In this document: positions 9,407-19,008 of the stretch, piece after piece
Position numbering within the stretch: position 1 is the stretch's first letter
Layout: each line of letters opens with the position of its first letter
Assembly: GCF_033110285.1 (NCBI RefSeq)
Contig: NZ_CP136995.1
Location: 3,348,001 to 3,412,000, forward strand
Length of the DNA: 64,000 bases
DNA from: Ottowia sp. SB7-C50
GTDB lineage: Bacteria; Pseudomonadota; Gammaproteobacteria; Burkholderiales; Burkholderiaceae_C
Reading direction: 5' to 3'
The notes under the pieces: generated by a model
What the model was told of the DNA's origin: nothing
The model's database searches: none
What the model saw: only the letters and a program-made list of their open reading frames with translations
Program-made: the position numbers and the translations under genes

Positions 9407-10701
9407 ATGTCCCAGCCCGCCCCGCGCCGCCCGACGGCTTCCCGTCTTCTTCCGTTTGGCACGTCGGTGCTGCTGGCCGTGTTGCTCGCCGCCTGTGGCG
9501 ACAAGCCCCAAGGCGCGGCGCCCGGCGGCGCTGGGGGTGGCGCGCCGCCGCCGCCCGAGGTGGCCGTGGTCACCGTGCAGCCCGGCACCGTGGGCCTGAC
9601 GACCGAATTGCCCGGCCGGCTGGAGCCTTCGCGCGTGGCCCAGGTGCGCGCGCGCGCCACCGGCATCCTGAACAAGCGCGTGTTCACCGAAGGCAGCGAC
9701 GTGCGCGCCGGCCAGGTGCTGTACCAGATTGACTCAGCCCCCTACCAGGCCACGCGGCAAAGCGCGCAGGCGCAGCTGGCGCAGGCGCAGGCGCAGCTGG
9801 CCAACGCCAGCGCCATGGTCACGCGCTACCGCCCGCTGGTGGCCGCCAACGCCGTGAGCAAGCAGGAATTCGACGCCGCCGTGGCGGCCGAAAAGCCGCG
9901 CAGGCGCAGGTGGCCGCCGCCCGCGCCGCCTTGCGCACGGCCGACATCAACCTGGGTTATGCGACGGTGACGGCGCCCATCTCGGGCCGCATCGGCCGCT
10001 CGCTGGTGACCGAGGGCGCGCTTGTCAGCGCGCAAGAGGGCACGCAATTGGCCACCATCCAGCAGATCAACCCGCTGTACCTGAACATCACGCAGTCGGC
10101 GGCGGAAGTCATGGCGCTGCGCCAGGCGCTGCAGTCCGGCAAGCTGGCGCGCGCGGGCGGCGCCGAAGCGGCCAAGGTGCAGGTGCTGCTGGAAAACGGC
10201 CAGGTCTACGGGCAGTCCGCGCGCCTGCTGTTCACCGATTTGAGCGTCGACCCGGCCACCGGCCAGGTCAGCCTGCGCGCCGAAGTGCCCAACCCCGGCG
10301 GCCTGCTGATGCCTGGCATGTACGTGCGCGCGCGCGTCGAGCAGGCGGAAGTCGACAACGCCATCCTGCTCCCGCAGCAGGCGGTCACGCGCGGCACGAA
10401 GGGCGATACCGTGATGGTGGTGGCACCCGACGGCGCCGTGGCGCCGCGCCCGGTCAAGATCGGCGGCCAGAAGGGCCACCAGTGGATCGTCACCGAAGGC
10501 CTCAAAGCCGGCGAGCAGGTGATGGTGGAAGGCGCCATGAAGCTGATGATGGGCGCGAAGGTGGTCAAACCGGTGCCTTGGGTGCCGAATCAGGCCGCAG
10601 CGCCCGCCAGTCAAGCGCCAGCAGCTCCTAAAACCGCAGCATCGGGCGGAGCACCCGTGGCGTCGGCGCCTGCCGCGCCGGCTTCTGCAGCCTCGCGCTG
10701 A
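9407..10701 (+). CDS. acrA: RND efflux periplasmic adaptor AcrA/MexA type (frameshifted as sequenced)
   Basis: The membrane-fusion lipoprotein bridges AcrB and the outer-membrane channel. ATG 9407 gives a lipoprotein signal (VLLAVLLAACGDK, lipid Cys30). The barrel-sandwich half includes RATGILNKRVFTEGSDVRAG, followed by the hairpin QAQLAQAQAQLANASAMVTR. At 9891-9894 one base is missing: VAAEK continues in the next frame as AAQAQVAAARAALRTADINL, then GYATVTAPISGRIGRS. The repaired length is 431 residues. The Ala-rich C-terminus contains CAAGCGCCAGCAGCT (10612-10626), identical to part of a dispersed element. It is the first gene of acrA-acrB-oprM. The loss sits in a short A-run and is probably a sequence error. 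Confidence 0.85.
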
Positions 10702-10721
10702 AGCCTGACGAGAGCTGACGC

Positions 10722-13700
10722 ATGGCCAAGTTCTTCATCGACCGACCCATCTTCGCGTGGGTGATCGCCCTGTTCATGATGGTGCTGGGCGCCATCTCCA
10801 TCACGCAGCTGCCGGTGGCGCAGTACCCCAGCGTCGCACCGCCGACCATCGTGCTGTCGGCCACCTACCCCGGCGCGTCGGCGCAGACGCTGGAAGACGC
10901 CGTGCTGTCGGTGATCGAGCGCGAGATGAACGGCTCGCCGGGCCTCGCCTACATGGAGTCGGTGGCGCAGGCCAACGGCACCGGCAGCATCACGCTCAGC
11001 TTCGAGCCCGGCACCAACGCCGACCTGGCGCAGGTGGATGTGCAAAACCGCCTGTCGCGCGCCAGCCCGCGCCTGCCGACCACGGTGGTGCAGCAGGGCG
11101 TGCGGGTGGACAAGTCGCGCAGCAACTTCCTGCTGTTCACGGTGCTGTCGTCGTCGGACCCGAACTTCGACATCACCGCCCTGTCCGACTACGCCTCGCG
11201 CAACGTGCTGCCTGAATTGCAGCGCCTGCCCGGCATCGGCCAGGTGCAGTTGTTCGGCGCCGAGCGCGCCATGCGCGTGTGGATCGAACCGGCCAAGCTG
11301 CAAAGCTATGGCCTGTCGCCCGCCGACGTGGCCAACGCCATCGCGCAGCAGAACGCCCAGGTGTCGGCCGGCGCCATTGGCGATTTGCCGCTGGCCAGCG
11401 GTCAGACCATCAGCGCCACGGTGGTGGTGCCGGGGCAGCTGAGCACCGTCGAGCAGTTCGGCAACATCACCCTGCGCGCCAACGCCGACGGCAGCACGGT
11501 GCGGCTGAAGGACGTGGCGCGCCTTGAACTGGGCGCGCAAAGTTATGCCACCGCCGCGCGCCTGAACGGCCAGCCGGCCGCCGGCATGGGCGTGCAGCTC
11601 TCGCCCTCGGGCAACGCGCTGGCGGCCGCCAAGGCGGTGCGCACGCGCATGGCCGAGCTGGAGCGCTACTTTCCGCCCGGCGTCAGCTGGAAGATTCCGT
11701 ACGACTCGTCGGACTTCGTGCGCATCTCGATCACCGAGGTGGTGAAGACCTTGTTCGAGGCGGTGGCGCTGGTGTTTCTGGTGATGTTCCTGTTCCTGCA
11801 GAACTGGCGCTACACCGTCATCCCGACCATCGTGGTGCCGGTGGCGCTGCTGGGCACCTTCGCGGCGCTGCTGGCGTTCGGCATGTCGATCAACGTGCTG
11901 ACCATGTTCGGCATGGTGCTGGTGATCGGCATCGTGGTGGACGACGCCATCGTGGTGGTCGAGAACGTCGAGCGCATCATGAGCGAGGAAGGCTTGCCGC
12001 CGCTGCAGGCCACGCGCAAGGCGATGAGCCAGATCTCGGGCGCCATCATCGGCGTGACGGTGGTGCTGATCTCGGTGTTCGTGCCGCTGGCCTTCTTTGC
12101 TGGGTCGGTCGGCAACATTTACCGCCAGTTCTCGGCGGTGATGGCGGTGTCGATCTTCTTCTCGGCCTTCATGGCGCTGTCGCTCACGCCCGCGTTGTGC
12201 GCCACGCTGCTGAAACCCGTCGAGAAAGGCCACCACGTCGAAAAGCGCGGCTTCTTCGGCTGGTTCAACCGGCGCTTTCAGCGCACCGCCAAGGGCTATG
12301 AGAGCATCGTCGCCAGGCTGGTGCGCCGTGCCGGTCGTCTGATGATCATCTACCTGGCGCTGGCCGTGGTGGTGGGCTGGCTCTATGTGCGGCTGCCGAC
12401 GTCGTTTCTGCCGCAGGAAGACCAGGGCAACATCCTGGTCAACATGCAGCTGCCGCCCGGCGCCACGCTGGAGCGCACGCAGGCCGTGGTCGAACAGGTC
12501 GAGGGCTATCTGCTGAAGCAGCCCGAGGTGGCCAACATGGTGGCCGTGATGGGCTTCTCCTTCTCGGGCCAGGGCCAGAACGCTGCGCTGTCGTTCGTGT
12601 CACTGAAACCGTGGGACGAGCGCAAGGGCGCCGAGCACGCGGCCGGTGCCATTGCCGGTCGCGCCATGGGCGCGCTGTCGGGCATCAAGGACGCATTCAT
12701 CTTCCCCCCTGAGCCCGCCGCCCATTCCTGAGCTGGGCGTCAGCTCGGGCTTCACCTTCCGCCTGCAGGATCGCGGTGGCAAGGGACACGAGGCGCTGAT
12801 CGCCGCGCGCAACCAGATGCTGGGGATGGCGATGCAAAGCAAGGTGCTGGCCGGCGTGCGGCCCGACGGGCTGGAGGATGCGCCGCAACTGCAGGTCGAC
12901 ATCGACCGCGACAAGGCGGCGGCGCAGGGCGTGACGTTTGCCGCCATCAACAACGCCATCTCGGCGTCGCTGGGCTCGGCCTACGTCAACGACTTTCCGA
13001 ACCAGGGCCGTCTGCAACGCGTGATCATCCAGGCCGACGCCAAGGCGCGCATGCAGCCAGAGGACATCCTGCGGCTCACCGCGCTCAACAGCAAGGGCCA
13101 GGCGGTGCCGCTGTCGGCGTTTGCCAGCACGCGCTGGATCACTGGCGCCATGCAGACGGTACGCTACAACGGCTACCCGGCGGTGCGCATCGCCGGCGGC
13201 GCGGCGCCGGGCTTTTCGACCGGCGAAGCGATGCGCGAGATGGAGCAGCTGGCAGCCAAGCTGCCCGAAGGCTTTGGCTACGAATGGACGGGCCAGTCGC
13301 GCGAAGAAAAACTGGCCGGCAACCAGGCGCTGATCCTGTACGGCTTTGCCATCCTGGCGGTGTTCCTGGCGTTGGCGGCCTTGTACGAAAGCTGGTCGAT
13401 CCCGTTTGCCGTCATCCTGGTAGTGCCGCTGGGCGTGCTGGGTGTGCTGCTGGCAGTCACCGGGCGCGGCATGCTGAACGACGTGTACTTCCAGGTTGGC
13501 CTGATCACCATCATCGGCTTGTCGGCCAAGAACGCCATCCTGATCATCGAGTTCGCCAAGGACTTGCAAGCGCAGGGCATGAGCGTGCTGGCCTCGGCGC
13601 TGGCGGCGGCGCACCTGCGGTTCCGGCCCATCATCATGACGTCGATGGCCTTCATCCTGGGCGTGACACCGCTGGCCATCGCCAGTGGCGCCGGTTCGGC

Positions 13701-13983
13701 GGCGCAGCGCGCCATCGGCACCGGGGTGATCGGCGGCATGATCGTCGGCACCATCCTGGCGGTGTTTTTCGTGCCGCTGTTCTTTGTGGTGGTGCGCAGC
13801 CTGTTCAAGGGCACTGCGCAGCAGCGCGAGCGCGCCGCCGAGCACGCGACCGAAGCCGGCATCACCGCCGAAGCAGCCCAGCACTATGTGGACGATGCCG
13901 AAACCGGCCTGTCCGACGCCGACCGCCGCGCGCTGAACCAGGACGGCCACGACGCCGCCACGCAACCGAAGGACCACCCATGA
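10722..13983 (+). CDS. acrB: RND efflux inner-membrane pump AcrB/MexB type (frameshifted as sequenced)
   Basis: This is a proton-driven homotrimeric drug exporter of the inner membrane. It begins MAKFFIDRPIFAWVIALFMM, the family N-terminus and first helix. Porter domains include QTLEDAVLSVIEREMNG. The central membrane region has the conserved acidic pair in VIGIVVDDAIVVVENVER (TM4, about residues 403-420). After six Cs at 12704-12709 the frame shifts. Removing one C joins KDAFIF to PLSPPPIPELGVSSGF and restores an ORF to 13983, giving 1086 residues. The second half has FAILAVFLALAALYESWSIP and IGLSAKNAILIIEFAKD. The C6 run suggests a sequence error. The stop overlaps the oprM start. Confidence 0.88.
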
Positions 13984-15518
13984 AACCCGCCATTGCGGTT
14001 TCAACCGCCGCGGCCTGGCCGCGACTGATCGGCACCGCCGCGCTCGCCAGCCTGCTGGCGGCCTGCTCGTTCGTGCCCAAGTACGAACAACCCGCCGCGC
14101 CCGTCAGCGCCACCTGGCCCGACACGGCCGGCGCGCAGGCACTGGGCGGCTTGGCCGCGGCCGACCTGCCGTGGCAGCAGTTCGTGCACGACGCGCAACT
14201 GCGCGAGGTCATCCAGCTGGCGCTGGAAAACAACCGCGACCTGCGCGTGGCGGTGCAGGCCATCGAACAGGCGCGCGCCCAATACCAGATCCGCCGTGCC
14301 GACCAATGGCCCACCGTGGGCGCGTCGGCCAGCGGCACGCGTTCGGCGCCCAATCCCTACGCCGCCATCGGTGGGCCCAGCGTAGCGTCGAACTACAGCG
14401 TGGGCCTGGGTGTATCGGCGTGGGAGCTGGACTTCTTCGGCCGCGTCGCCGCGCTGAAAGACGTGGCGCTGGCGCAATACCTGGCCACCGAGGAAGCGCG
14501 CAAGTCGGCGCAGATCAGCCTGATCGCCAGCGTGGCCAGCACCTGGCTGCAACTGAAGACCGACACCGAGCTGCTGGCCCTGGCCGAGCGCACGCTGGGC
14601 ACGCGCGACCAGTCGCTGCGCCTGACCAAGCTGCGCTTTGACCACGGTGCCTCGTCGGCGCTCGACATGCGCCTGGCCGAGTCGCTGTCGGCCAGCGCGC
14701 AGGCCACGCGTGCCCAGCAGCAGCGCCTGCGCGCGCAGGACATCAACCTGCTGACGCTGCTGGTCGGCCAGCCGATACCTGAGCGCCTGATCCCGCCCGT
14801 GCCCGCCGTCGCCACGCCCGAGCCGCCGCGCGACCTGACGCAGCCCACGCCCGCTGTGCAGCCGGCGGCCGAGCTGCCCACCTTCACCGAGGTGCCCGCC
14901 GGCCTGCCGTCCGACCTGATGCTGCGCCGCCCCGACGTCCGCGCCGCCGAGCAGCAGCTGATCGCCGCCAACGCCAACATCGGCGCGGCGCGCGCCAACT
15001 TCTTCCCGCGCATCTCGCTCACCGGCTCGCTCGGCCGCGTCAGCAGCGACCTGGACGGCCTGTTCGGATCGGGCGGTCGGGGCGCGTGGTCGTTTGGCCC
15101 CAGCATTTCGTTGCCGATCTTCGACATGGGCCGCAACCAGGCGGGGCTGGACGCCGCGAAGGCGGCGCGCGAGATGGCGGTGGCGCAATACGAAAAAGCC
15201 ATCCAGACCGCCTTCCGCGAAGTGGCCGACGCCCTGGCCGGCCGCGCCACGCTGGCCGATCAACTGAGCGCGCTGCAAGCGCAGGCCGCGGCCGAGCGCG
15301 ACCGCTTCCGCCTGGCCGATCTGCGCTACCGCAACGGCATCGCCAACTACCTGGATTTGCTGGACGCCCAGCGCTCGCTGTTCGCGATCGAACAGGCACT
15401 GGCGCAGACGCGTCTGGCGCAGCGCGCCAACGAAGTGCAGTTGTACAAGGCCCTGGGCGGCGGCTGGACCGATTACCAGGCGCCCGCGCCGCTGCCGGGC
15501 GCAGCCGCCAAGGGTTGA
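13980..15518 (+). CDS. oprM: RND efflux outer-membrane channel lipoprotein (OprM/NodT family)
   Basis: This is the TolC-like outer-membrane factor that completes the AcrAB pump. The start overlaps the acrB stop (ATGA). The product has 512 residues, with a lipoprotein signal (LASLLAACSFVPKYEQP, lipid Cys29). Two homologous halves carry family signatures: REVIQLALENNRDLRVAVQA in the first, and PSDLMLRRPDVRAAEQQL plus YRNGIANYLDLLDAQRSLF in the second. A Pro-rich insertion lies at about 275-300. A final Ala-rich tail follows. There is no frameshift. The substrate range of the pump cannot be told from sequence. Confidence 0.94.
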   Translation: MKPAIAVSTAAAWPRLIGTAALASLLAACSFVPKYEQPAAPVSATWPDTAGAQALGGLAAADLPWQQFVHDAQLREVIQLALENNRDLRVAVQAIEQARAQYQIRRADQWPTVGASASGTRSAPNPYAAIGGPSVASNYSVGLGVSAWELDFFGRVAALKDVALAQYLATEEARKSAQISLIASVASTWLQLKTDTELLALAERTLGTRDQSLRLTKLRFDHGASSALDMRLAESLSASAQATRAQQQRLRAQDINLLTLLVGQPIPERLIPPVPAVATPEPPRDLTQPTPAVQPAAELPTFTEVPAGLPSDLMLRRPDVRAAEQQLIAANANIGAARANFFPRISLTGSLGRVSSDLDGLFGSGGRGAWSFGPSISLPIFDMGRNQAGLDAAKAAREMAVAQYEKAIQTAFREVADALAGRATLADQLSALQAQAAAERDRFRLADLRYRNGIANYLDLLDAQRSLFAIEQALAQTRLAQRANEVQLYKALGGGWTDYQAPAPLPGAAAKG

Positions 15519-15656
15519 AACCCGCGCCGCGCGGGTGCGGGCGCGGCGCGGCACGCGCCCTATAATCGCCGGCTGACGCGCGCGTGCATGGCCCACGGCC
15601 GGCGTGCGCCGCGACTCCATCGAATCCACCCACGACCCGAGCCCCCCGAGGACGCC

Positions 15657-16550
15657 ATGAGCGACAGCATGCACGACGAAGCACACACCGGTCCGATCAA
15701 GACCCCGAAGCAGCTGTTCTGGGCCAGCGTGGCGTCCTTCGTCATCCCGGTGTTCATCATCATCGGGCTGGTCTACTACGTCACGTCCAGCCCCCGGCCT
15801 TCGGCCGGCGCGACCGACACCGAGCTTGCCGTCGCCGAGCGCCTGGTGAAGGTGGGCACCGTGGAAATCCGCGACGCCAACCGCCCGCTGGCCGGCGGCG
15901 AAGACGTCTACAAGGCGCAGTGCGCGGCCTGCCACGCCACTGGCGTGTCGGGCGCGCCCAAGCTGGGCAACGCCGGTGACTGGGCCGCGCGCCTGGGCAA
16001 GGGCTACGACACGCTGGCGACGCACGCGCTGAAGGGCTTCAACGCCATGGCCCCGCAAGGCGGCGGCAATTTCAGCGACGTGGAAATTGGCCGCGCCGTG
16101 GTCTACATGGCCAACGCCGCCGGCGGCAAGTTTGCCGAGCCGGCCGCGCCGGCCGGCGCTGCCAGCGGCGCCGCACCTGCTGCTGCGGCGGCCCCGGCCG
16201 CTGCGCCCGCCCCGGCACCGGCCGCTTCGGCGGTTGCGGCGCCCGCTGCCGCGGCTGCCACCGCCGTGGCCGCTGCAGCGCCGGCCGCCGCCGCACCGGC
16301 TGCGGCCGATGCCGGCGTGGGCAAGGCGCTCTACGACAAGTCTTGCGTGACCTGCCACGGCGTAGGCGTGGCCGGCGCACCCAAGTTCGGTGACAAGGCC
16401 GCCTGGGCGCCCTTCATCGCCACCGGCATGGACACCATGCTCAAGGTCGCCATCTCCGGCAAGGGTGCCATGCCGCCGCGCGGTGCGACGACGGCCACCG
16501 ACGACGAATTGAAGGCTGCCATCCAGTACATGGTGGACGCCGCCAAGTAA
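15657..16550 (+). CDS. Membrane-anchored di-heme cytochrome c (cytochrome c5 type)
   Basis: This is a periplasmic electron carrier tethered to the inner membrane. ATG 15657 is preferred over the upstream in-frame ATG at 15588 because GAGG precedes it. The product has 297 residues. An N-terminal transmembrane helix spans about residues 22-42 (ASVASFVIPVFIIIGLVYYV). The first heme site is CAACH (89-93) with a likely axial Met in FNAMAPQGG. A long Ala/Pro linker (about 160-222) follows, and the second domain has CVTCH (230-234) with Met in GAMPPRG. The linker resembles flexible spacers between cytochrome domains. A terminator follows. Confidence 0.93.
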   Translation: MSDSMHDEAHTGPIKTPKQLFWASVASFVIPVFIIIGLVYYVTSSPRPSAGATDTELAVAERLVKVGTVEIRDANRPLAGGEDVYKAQCAACHATGVSGAPKLGNAGDWAARLGKGYDTLATHALKGFNAMAPQGGGNFSDVEIGRAVVYMANAAGGKFAEPAAPAGAASGAAPAAAAAPAAAPAPAPAASAVAAPAAAAATAVAAAAPAAAAPAAADAGVGKALYDKSCVTCHGVGVAGAPKFGDKAAWAPFIATGMDTMLKVAISGKGAMPPRGATTATDDELKAAIQYMVDAAK

Positions 16551-16570
16551 GCGCCCCGTCGCTGCGGATC

Positions 16571-16596
16571 AAGGCCGGCCTCGCGCCGGCCTTTTT
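16571..16596 (+). terminator. Rho-independent terminator after the cytochrome c gene
   Basis: AAGGCCGGC (16571-16579), a short loop, GCCGGCCTT (16585-16593) and then TTT form a 9-bp GC-rich stem, 20 bp after the stop. Confidence 0.85.
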
Positions 16597-16616
16597 CATG
16601 CCCAAATGGGTCTGCA

Positions 16617-16657
16617 GCGCTTGTCCTGAAAGCGCATACAGCTATTATTTTAGGAGT
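16617..16657 (+). repeat. Composite hairpin plus 17-nt element
   Basis: GCGCTT and AAGCGC (16617-16622 and 16630-16635) pair as a small hairpin, followed by GCTATTATTTTAGGAGT (16641-16657). This is the same two-part architecture as at 3410-3457, with a degenerate right arm. The spacer otherwise has no gene. Confidence 0.5.
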
Positions 16658-16766
16658 TCTGAGAAGGCTCGCGCGTCGTCCGTGCGATGGCTGGGCAGGC
16701 GCCAAGCCTCGACGAAGCACTTGAAAGCTGTGCGCCGCGCGCCCTCGCCCCCCGCGTCGCGATGCA

Positions 16767-17309
16767 TCAGTGCGTGGGCTGCCGCGCCATCGGACTCAGC
16801 ACAAAGCCGAATGCCGCCGGCAACTCATCCGCCTTCACATCACGCAGCGGCCAGCGACCCTGCTCCAGCGCATCGGCGACGATGCCCATGTCCTGCGTGT
16901 GCACCAGCCCCAGCCCGCGGTCGGTGAGCAGGAACACGCGGCCCGACTCGTCCACCAGCGCCTCGCGCACCTGCGCCGGTGCGCCGGTGTGGGACGTGAC
17001 GGCGCCATCGTCCGCCACACGCCAGATCCACGGCGCGGCCTGCAATTCGACGAACACGCGCTGCGGGCCGTTCTGGAAGAACCACTGTCCCTCGGCGTCG
17101 CGGTCGTAATTGCGGTGGATGAATTCGATCAGCTTGTCGTGCTCCAGCAGCGAGCCCTTGGCGCCCGGCGCGCCGCTGGCAAACGCCCCCTGCGCCTGCG
17201 CCGCTTCGTCGCGCAGGTACCAGTCGCCCCGCGCGTCCAGGCCGAGCCAGCCGTAGCAATGCGGCACGTTGGGCCACTTGGCCATGGCTTGCTTGACGAT
17301 GTCGTCCAT
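16767..17309 (-). CDS. Conserved hypothetical protein (cytoplasmic)
   Basis: A 180-residue protein starting MDDIVKQAMAKWPNVPHCYG. It has no signal peptide or membrane segment. It is rich in Trp and acidic residues (DARGDWYLRDEAAQAQGAFA, YDRDAEGQWFFQNGPQRVFV, APWIWRVADDGAVTSH), suggesting a compact beta-rich fold. I think related proteins are annotated as a DUF in Burkholderiales, but I cannot name the family with certainty. It is divergent from speD. Codon use is normal for the window, supporting a real gene. Confidence 0.75.
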   Translation of the reverse strand: MDDIVKQAMAKWPNVPHCYGWLGLDARGDWYLRDEAAQAQGAFASGAPGAKGSLLEHDKLIEFIHRNYDRDAEGQWFFQNGPQRVFVELQAAPWIWRVADDGAVTSHTGAPAQVREALVDESGRVFLLTDRGLGLVHTQDMGIVADALEQGRWPLRDVKADELPAAFGFVLSPMARQPTH

Positions 17310-17348
17310 GCGCCATCATAAGCACGGCGTAGGCAAGCCCTTGACTTT

Positions 17349-17377
17349 TTGACAATTGTCCTCAATTTGATTACAGT
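17349..17377 (+). promoter_or_regulatory. Sigma70 promoter of speD-speE
   Basis: TTGACA (17349-17354), a 17-bp spacer, then TACAGT (17372-17377) is a near-consensus promoter. GACAATTGTC (17351-17360), a perfect 10-bp palindrome, overlaps the -35 box and could bind a regulator. The leader to the speD start would be about 130 nt. Confidence 0.65.
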
Positions 17378-17512
17378 TAAAGGTTATTTGCGTCACGATG
17401 AACGCGTTTGGCCAGTGCGGGCCTGTACCCGCCAAACGGCGCGCTCCTCGTGGCGTTTCTATTCGGACGTCGACCGGATGTCTCTTTCGTTTGGCTCACT
17501 TTGGAGACTGCC

Positions 17513-17950
17513 ATGCCTGTACTGCTGCGACCCCAACCCCCTGAAGTCGACGTGACGCACGCCGCGATTCGCCTGCCGCAAGTGGCGCGCAAGGCGCCCG
17601 GCCTGCATTTGATTGGCGACCTGCACGGCTGCATGTGCGACGCGCGCCTGATGACCGACGCCGCGCACCTGGAGGCCTTCTGCCGCAAGGCGGTGCTCGA
17701 CTCCGGCCTGACCGACGTCGGCGCGCTGTTCCACAGCTTTGGCGAAGGCGCGGGCGTCACCGGCGTGGTGGTGCTGGCCGAATCGCATCTGTCGATCCAC
17801 ACCTGGCCGGAAGACGGCTACGTCACGCTCGACGTGTATGTGTGCAGCTACTCCACCGACAACCGCACGCAGGCCGAAGACCTGTTCGGGCGCGTGATGG
17901 CGGCGTTTGCCCCGGCCGACCCGCACCTGCACCGCGTCGAGCGGGCATGA
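17513..17950 (+). CDS. speD: S-adenosylmethionine decarboxylase proenzyme
   Basis: The enzyme decarboxylates SAM to supply the aminopropyl group for spermidine. It is a pyruvoyl enzyme made by self-cleavage. ATG 17513 is chosen because GGAG precedes it; upstream in-frame starts lack a ribosome site. The 145-residue length fits the short prokaryotic class. The processing site is in ESHLSIHTWPE (cleavage before the Ser of LSIHTWPE), with the downstream VTLDVYVCSYS containing the catalytic Cys. Its stop overlaps the speE start (ATGA), so the two enzymes of the pathway are coupled. Confidence 0.94.
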   Translation: MPVLLRPQPPEVDVTHAAIRLPQVARKAPGLHLIGDLHGCMCDARLMTDAAHLEAFCRKAVLDSGLTDVGALFHSFGEGAGVTGVVVLAESHLSIHTWPEDGYVTLDVYVCSYSTDNRTQAEDLFGRVMAAFAPADPHLHRVERA

Positions 17951-18939
17951 CGACGCCCGCAGCGGCGGCCCATCCCTCCGCGGCGCCGGCACCCGCCGGC
18001 CGGCAACTCGTCGCCGAAGCACTGACGCCCGACTTCGGCTTTTACCTGGGCGCGTCCAGCCGCCTGGCCGAGCGCCGCACGCCCATGCAGCACATCGAGA
18101 TCCTGCAGACGCCGCTGTTCGGCCGCGTGATGCGCATCGACGAATGCTTCATGACGTCGGAACGCGACGAATTCTTCTACCACGAGCCCATGGTGCACCT
18201 GCCCGCCGTCAGCCACGGGCGCCCGCGCTCGGCGCTGGTGATCGGCGGCGGCGACGGCGGCACGGTCGAAGAACTGCTCAAGCACCCCGACATGGCGCGC
18301 GTGGTGCTGGTCGAGCTGGACGGCGACGTGATCGACATGGCGCGCACCTGGCTGCACAGCATCCACCGCGGCGCATTTTTCGACCGGCGGCTCGACGTGC
18401 ACATTGGCGACGGCCACGCCTATGTGATGCAGTGCACCGAGCGCTTCGACCAGATCGTGCTCGACCTGACCGACCCCTTCGGCCCGGCGGTGGCGCTGTA
18501 CACGGCCGAGTTCTACGCCGCCTGCCGGCGCGTGCTGGCGCCGGGCGGCGTGCTGTCGCTGCACATCCAGTCGCCCATTCACCGCGGCGACACGCTGGCG
18601 CGCATCGTCGCGTCCGTGCAAAGCGCCTTCCCCATCGTGCGCCCCTACCTGCAGTACGTGCCCCTGTACGGCACCCTGTGGGGCATGGCCATGGCGTCGG
18701 ACAGTGTGGACCCGCTGCAGCTGGATGCCGCCGAAATCGACCGCCGCATCGCCGACTTGCGGCTGCCCGATCTGCAGCTGTACAACGGCGCCACCCACCA
18801 CGCCATGCTGGCGCAGCCCAATTACCTGCGCGCGCTGCTGGCCACACCCGCCAGACCCATCCGCGACGGCGAAGCGCTGGACGACCCGTCGCTCGACCCC
18901 GGCCTCAACGCCGCGCCGCGCGTGGAAGTGGTGGGCTGA
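17947..18939 (+). CDS. speE: Polyamine aminopropyltransferase (spermidine synthase family)
   Basis: The enzyme transfers aminopropyl from decarboxylated SAM to putrescine. The product has 330 residues. Family features are MQHIEILQTPLFGRVMRIDE (N-terminal beta domain), FFYHEPMVHLPAVSH, the nucleotide-binding loop VIGGGDGGTVEELLKH and the catalytic Asp region IVLDLTDPFGPAVALYT. The usual DSTDP sequence is DLTDP here, as in several bacterial branches, so substrate specificity (putrescine or another diamine) is not certain. The first 25 residues are an Ala/Pro extension not typical of E. coli SpeE. Confidence 0.93.
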   Translation: MTTPAAAAHPSAAPAPAGRQLVAEALTPDFGFYLGASSRLAERRTPMQHIEILQTPLFGRVMRIDECFMTSERDEFFYHEPMVHLPAVSHGRPRSALVIGGGDGGTVEELLKHPDMARVVLVELDGDVIDMARTWLHSIHRGAFFDRRLDVHIGDGHAYVMQCTERFDQIVLDLTDPFGPAVALYTAEFYAACRRVLAPGGVLSLHIQSPIHRGDTLARIVASVQSAFPIVRPYLQYVPLYGTLWGMAMASDSVDPLQLDAAEIDRRIADLRLPDLQLYNGATHHAMLAQPNYLRALLATPARPIRDGEALDDPSLDPGLNAAPRVEVVG

Positions 18940-19008
18940 GGGGTCGCCCGCCGGCGGCGGCCCAGCGCCTCGGCCGGGGCGCTCAGGCCATACAGCCGGC
19001 AGGCGCCT

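Noticed and set aside
14001..16358. A 785-codon minus-strand frame opposite oprM and the cytochrome gene
   Set aside because: Low-complexity Gly/Arg/Ala antisense of two clear genes.
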